NCBI RefSeq assembly: GCF_000472385.1
Contig: NZ_AWZU01000065.1
Coordinates: forward strand, 154-36,006
Direction of reading: 5' to 3'
DNA length: 35,853 nt
Source of the DNA: Bradyrhizobium sp. ARR65
GTDB lineage: Bacteria; Pseudomonadota; Alphaproteobacteria; Rhizobiales; Xanthobacteraceae
The notes beneath the pieces were generated by a model, which had not been told where the DNA came from, did no database searches, and saw only the letters and a program-made list of their open reading frames with translations. Position 1 is the stretch's first letter. The number at the start of each line of letters is the position of its first letter. Below are positions 33,199 to 35,853 of the stretch, one piece after another. The position numbers and the translations under genes are program-made.

Positions 33199-34365
33199 AT
33201 GAATTTTCAGCTTCGCCCACACCTCACGACCGCCGAGCGCCGGCTGCCGTTCGAGTGCGTAACCTTGCTGTTGCAAGGCGGCGGCGCGCTGGGCGCATAT
33301 CAGGGAGGCGTCTACGAGGCGCTGGCCGCGGCCGATATCCATCCCGACTGGATCGCCGGCATCTCGATCGGTGCGATCAACGCCGCGATCATCGCAGGCA
33401 ACCCGCCGAATTCCCGCGTCGATCGGCTGCGCGAGTTTTGGACGCAGGTGACTTCGAGCGTGCCCTGGGATTTGTCGGGCAATCCATTCGCCCGGAGCGA
33501 CGACGCGCGCAATCTCCTCAACCAAATGAGCGCAAATCTGGCGACGGTGTTCGGCGCAGCAGGGTTCTTCTCCGCGCGGCCGCTGATGCCGTGGTTACAA
33601 CCGGGCGGGTCGCTCGCGGCGACCAGCTTCTACGATACGCAATCCCTGAAGGACACATTGGAACGCTTGGTCGATTTCGATCGGCTCAATGCTGGGATGA
33701 CGCGCTTCAGCGCGGGTGCGGTCAATGTCAGGACGGGCAATTTCGTCTACTTCGATACCAACACTCATACGATTGCCCCCGAACATGTCATGGCAAGTGG
33801 GGCACTGCCTCCAGGCTTTCCCGCCGTCGAGATCGATGGCGAGCATTATTGGGACGGCGGGCTTGTCTCCAATACGCCGCTGCAATGGGTGATCGACAGC
33901 AATCCGCGCCGCCAGGATACGCTGGCATTTCAGGTCGATCTCTGGAGTTCGCAAGGCGCGCTTCCACGCAACCTGGCGGAAGTTGCCACACGTCACAAAG
34001 AGATTCAGTTTTCAAGCCGCACGCGCGCAAGCACCGGCCAATTCAAGAGCGTGCACCGGGTCCAGCGTGCCCTGGCTGCCCTGCTGCGCAGGCTTCCTGC
34101 AGATCTCGAGGAGAACGACGATTTGAGGATCCTGAAATCGGTCGCCAGCGACAAGGTCTACAACATCATCCACCTGATCTACCGCGCACAGAACTACGAA
34201 GGTCACTCCAAGGACTACGAGTTTTCTCGCCTCTCGATGCAGGACCATTGGCGCGCGGGATATCACGATGCCGTCCGCACGCTGCGTCATCCCGAGGTTC
34301 TTGCCCGCCCCACAAGCCTGGACGGCGTCTTTACCTTCGATCTCGAACGCGACGGCCGCGAATAA
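33199..34365 (+). CDS. Patatin-like phospholipase with DUF3734 C-terminal domain
   Basis: 388 aa. The Ser-Asp catalytic dyad and oxyanion hole are clear: LLLQGGGALGAYQGG (oxyanion hole, about 23-37), GISIG with nucleophile Ser56, and YWDGGLVSN with Asp219. The C-terminal segment (QFSSRTRASTGQFKSVHRVQRALAALLRRLPADL to HPEVLARPTSLDGVFTFD) is the DUF3734 region. There is no signal peptide, so it is cytoplasmic or membrane-associated. It hydrolyses acyl esters; relatives beside ketone-body genes (bdhA-patD of Legionella) link it to lipid or polyhydroxybutyrate turnover. GGAG lies 8 bases before the ATG. The next gene, acetoacetate decarboxylase, begins 43 bases after its stop. Confidence 0.9.
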   Translation: MNFQLRPHLTTAERRLPFECVTLLLQGGGALGAYQGGVYEALAAADIHPDWIAGISIGAINAAIIAGNPPNSRVDRLREFWTQVTSSVPWDLSGNPFARSDDARNLLNQMSANLATVFGAAGFFSARPLMPWLQPGGSLAATSFYDTQSLKDTLERLVDFDRLNAGMTRFSAGAVNVRTGNFVYFDTNTHTIAPEHVMASGALPPGFPAVEIDGEHYWDGGLVSNTPLQWVIDSNPRRQDTLAFQVDLWSSQGALPRNLAEVATRHKEIQFSSRTRASTGQFKSVHRVQRALAALLRRLPADLEENDDLRILKSVASDKVYNIIHLIYRAQNYEGHSKDYEFSRLSMQDHWRAGYHDAVRTLRHPEVLARPTSLDGVFTFDLERDGRE

Positions 34366-34408
34366 GCATTGAGCTGGTCAAACCCCCAAGCATGAAAAGG
34401 AACTAAAG

Positions 34409-35200
34409 ATGCGCGAGAAGGAATTATTGGAGCGGGCGTTCGCTATGCCGCTCACGAACCCTGCCTATCCGCCGGGACCTTACCGCTTCGTCAACCGCGA
34501 ATACCTGATCATCACATACCGTACCGATCCGGCGAAGCTGCGGGCGGTGGTGCCCGAGCCCCTCGAACTCGACGCCCACGAACCGCTGGTCAAATATGAA
34601 TTCATCCGAATGCCGGATTCGAATGGCTTTGGCGATTACACCGAGAGCGGGCAAGTGATCCCGGTCTTCTTCCGTGGCTGCAGGGGCAGCTACACCCACT
34701 GCATGTTCCTCAATGATGAAGGTCCTATCGCCGGCGGCCGCGAGCTCTGGGGCTTCCCGAAAAAGCTGGCGCAACCGACGCTGCGAACCGAAATCGATAC
34801 GCTGATCGGAACTCTGGACTATGGGCCGCTCCGCGTCGCGACCGGCACGATGGGTTACAAACACCGCGAAGCCGATCTGGCGCAAGTCAGAGCTTCGCTT
34901 ACAGCTCCGAACTTTCTGCTCAAGATCATTCCGCATGTCGACGGCACGCCGCGCATCTGCGAGCTGGTGGAATACCACTTGGACGATGTCACCATAAAGG
35001 GGGCGTGGACCGGGCCAGCGGCGCTACATCTGTCACCTCACGCTTTGGCTCCCGTGGCCGAGTTGCCGGTGCTCGAGATCGTGTCGGCGATCCACATTCT
35101 TGCCGACTTGACCCTTGGCCTAGGCAAGGTCGTGCACGACTACTTACGCCAACCAAGCCGACAAGCACCGCACATAAACGATATGGTTTTGGTGAATTGA
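34409..35200 (+). CDS. adc: Acetoacetate decarboxylase
   Basis: 263 aa, the usual length. It converts acetoacetate to acetone and CO2. The active-site Lys is K118 in GGRELWGFPKKLAQP, with neighbouring K119 corresponding to the Lys115/Lys116 pair of the Clostridium enzyme. Other family segments are NREYLIITYRTDPAKLRAVVPEPLEL, GCRGSYTHCMFLNDEGPIAGGREL and the C-terminal HALAPVAELPVLEIVSAIHILADLTLGLGKVVHDYL. AAGGAA lies 7 bases before ATG 34409. Cotranscribed with the patatin gene. A 3-hydroxybutyrate dehydrogenase, common beside this pair, is not found downstream in the window. Confidence 0.92.
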   Translation: MREKELLERAFAMPLTNPAYPPGPYRFVNREYLIITYRTDPAKLRAVVPEPLELDAHEPLVKYEFIRMPDSNGFGDYTESGQVIPVFFRGCRGSYTHCMFLNDEGPIAGGRELWGFPKKLAQPTLRTEIDTLIGTLDYGPLRVATGTMGYKHREADLAQVRASLTAPNFLLKIIPHVDGTPRICELVEYHLDDVTIKGAWTGPAALHLSPHALAPVAELPVLEIVSAIHILADLTLGLGKVVHDYLRQPSRQAPHINDMVLVN

Positions 35201-35262
35201 GGGACGCTCTTCTCAAAAGCACCGACATAAACTGCATGCATATTTGGATGAAGGAGACTGCC

Positions 35263-35466
35263 ATGTCAGGTCCCTTGTTTTTGGCTGGAGCAGACAATCC
35301 TGGGTCGGCCTTGGCCATTGGTTGCCTCAATCTATCGGTGGCGCTCGCCCTCGTTTCCGTTAGCTTGTTGTTGGGGCTTGCGGTCTCGATTGTGGCTTTG
35401 CTGTGCGATCGAGCCCGAGAGGCGCACTCAGTTCGACTCAATCTCGAGCGGAGGGCAGTGAGGTGA
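35263..35466 (+). CDS. Small single-pass or hairpin membrane protein
   Basis: 67 aa from ATG 35263, with AAGGAGA 5 bases upstream. Residues about 16-48 are hydrophobic (ALAIGCLNLSVALALVSVSLLLGLAVSIVALLC), followed by a charged tail (DRAREAHSVRLNLERRAVR). No family recognised. It is 62 bases after the decarboxylase stop in the same orientation and may belong to that operon. The frame is open further upstream, but the strong ribosome site fixes this start. Confidence 0.6.
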   Translation: MSGPLFLAGADNPGSALAIGCLNLSVALALVSVSLLLGLAVSIVALLCDRAREAHSVRLNLERRAVR

Positions 35467-35643
35467 CGCCGACATTGTTGTTCGCCCCGCGCAATCATCC
35501 AGTGGGTCACGTTCTGGGTCACGCCTTTCGAATTCACCTTCGACATGATCGAGGCAGAGCTTCATCGCCGGGGCGTGACCTGTCGCCAGAACGCCTTTGA
35601 TCGCTCGTCTGACGTCAGCTTCGGTGAATCTGGTCTTCGGCAT
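35428..35643 (-). pseudogene. Truncated integrase-associated small gene
   Basis: From ATG 35643 the product begins MPKTRFTEADVRRAIKGVLATGHAP. This is the N-terminal pattern of small proteins (F-T-x-A-D-v-x-R-A-x-K-G) encoded just before phage-type integrases in Bradyrhizobium and related genomes. The expected continuation (x-I-x-P-x-G-x-I-x-I) is missing. Instead an unrelated sequence runs to the stop at 35428, overlapping the small membrane gene on the other strand by 39 bases. It is probably the broken end of another integrative element. Confidence 0.45.
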
Positions 35644-35853
35644 GTGAGGCATTCTGCGGGGTCTTTGGCCCAAATAGTAAAGCTCTTCAAACTGACTTGT
35701 TGAAGGGTAGATTATCGCCCATTCAACGCAGCCTTTGCGTCGTCAGAAAAGGGCCGCGATCGATCCGATCGCGCAATCGGTCGCAATGGCGCGCAAATAC
35801 TGATCTCTCAGACCGTCGCGAAATCAGAGTTCCATCGTGCCCCGCACTGATGC

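Noticed and set aside
35005..35466. 153-codon frame opening inside the decarboxylase gene
   Set aside because: The first 86 codons are an out-of-frame shadow of adc and the following intergenic spacer; the real small protein starts at 35263 behind a strong ribosome site.
1..35853. CRISPR array or cas genes
   Set aside because: No evenly spaced direct repeats and no Cas-like proteins were seen on either strand.

Overview
The window looks like chromosomal DNA of a Bradyrhizobium-type alphaproteobacterium (Nitrobacteraceae). The evidence is high GC with GC-rich third positions, the GAGCATGATCCGGAAAA-type palindromic repeat at the left edge that is widespread in these genomes, ABC_sub_bind-type periplasmic binding proteins with RRREF Tat-like leaders, GAF-rich sensor kinases, and many small exported proteins of a kind common in that genus. 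The genus call is inference from family knowledge; no ribosomal RNA or other marker gene is present.

Layout. 1-3.5 kb: two dispersed palindromes, then three tandem genes for exported proteins (metallo-beta-lactamase-fold hydrolase, Asp-box/BNR propeller, Vgb-like propeller). 3.6-4.5 kb: NicO-type nickel/cobalt exporter, then a gene-poor stretch to 5.15 kb. 5.15-11.4 kb (minus): a two-component locus holding a large dCache-HAMP-GAF-GAF-GAF-PAS-kinase cut in two by one TAA codon, a decayed second kinase reduced to GAF and tail fragments, a single-domain response regulator, and a response regulator fused to a class III adenylate cyclase. 11.5-13.5 kb: divergent pair of periplasmic binding proteins, the second frameshifted. 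13.5-16.7 kb (minus): flavin monooxygenase, BamE-like exported protein and a broken vanadium-haloperoxidase-like gene. 16.8-19.5 kb: LysR regulator, a tRNA-like 3' half and a frameshifted tyrosine integrase, i.e. the edge of an old integrative element. 19.7-23.1 kb: DUF2270 membrane protein, Kup potassium transporter, dodecin. 24.1-35.2 kb: an RND efflux operon, a minimal HWE-type kinase with a Gly/Pro-rich exported protein, a TetR regulator, small hypothetical proteins, and a patatin-acetoacetate decarboxylase operon. 35.2-35.85 kb: a small membrane protein and a truncated integrase-associated small gene.

The strongest system-level signal is in the last 12 kb. A 19-bp inverted repeat (consensus AAACTATAC-N-GTATAGTTT) occurs three times, each at a promoter: before the RND pump operon, in the kinase/tetR divergent promoter, and before the patatin-adc operon. 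It occurs nowhere else that I noticed. This predicts one autoregulated TetR-type repressor controlling efflux, a small histidine kinase and a lipid/ketone-body hydrolysis module together.

The rest of the window shows frequent gene decay. I count five clearly broken genes (sensor kinase split, kinase remnant, second binding protein, haloperoxidase, integrase), which suggests a plastic, partly degenerating accessory region rather than core chromosome. Some of these lesions could be sequencing errors; each rests on reading-frame evidence given in its entry.
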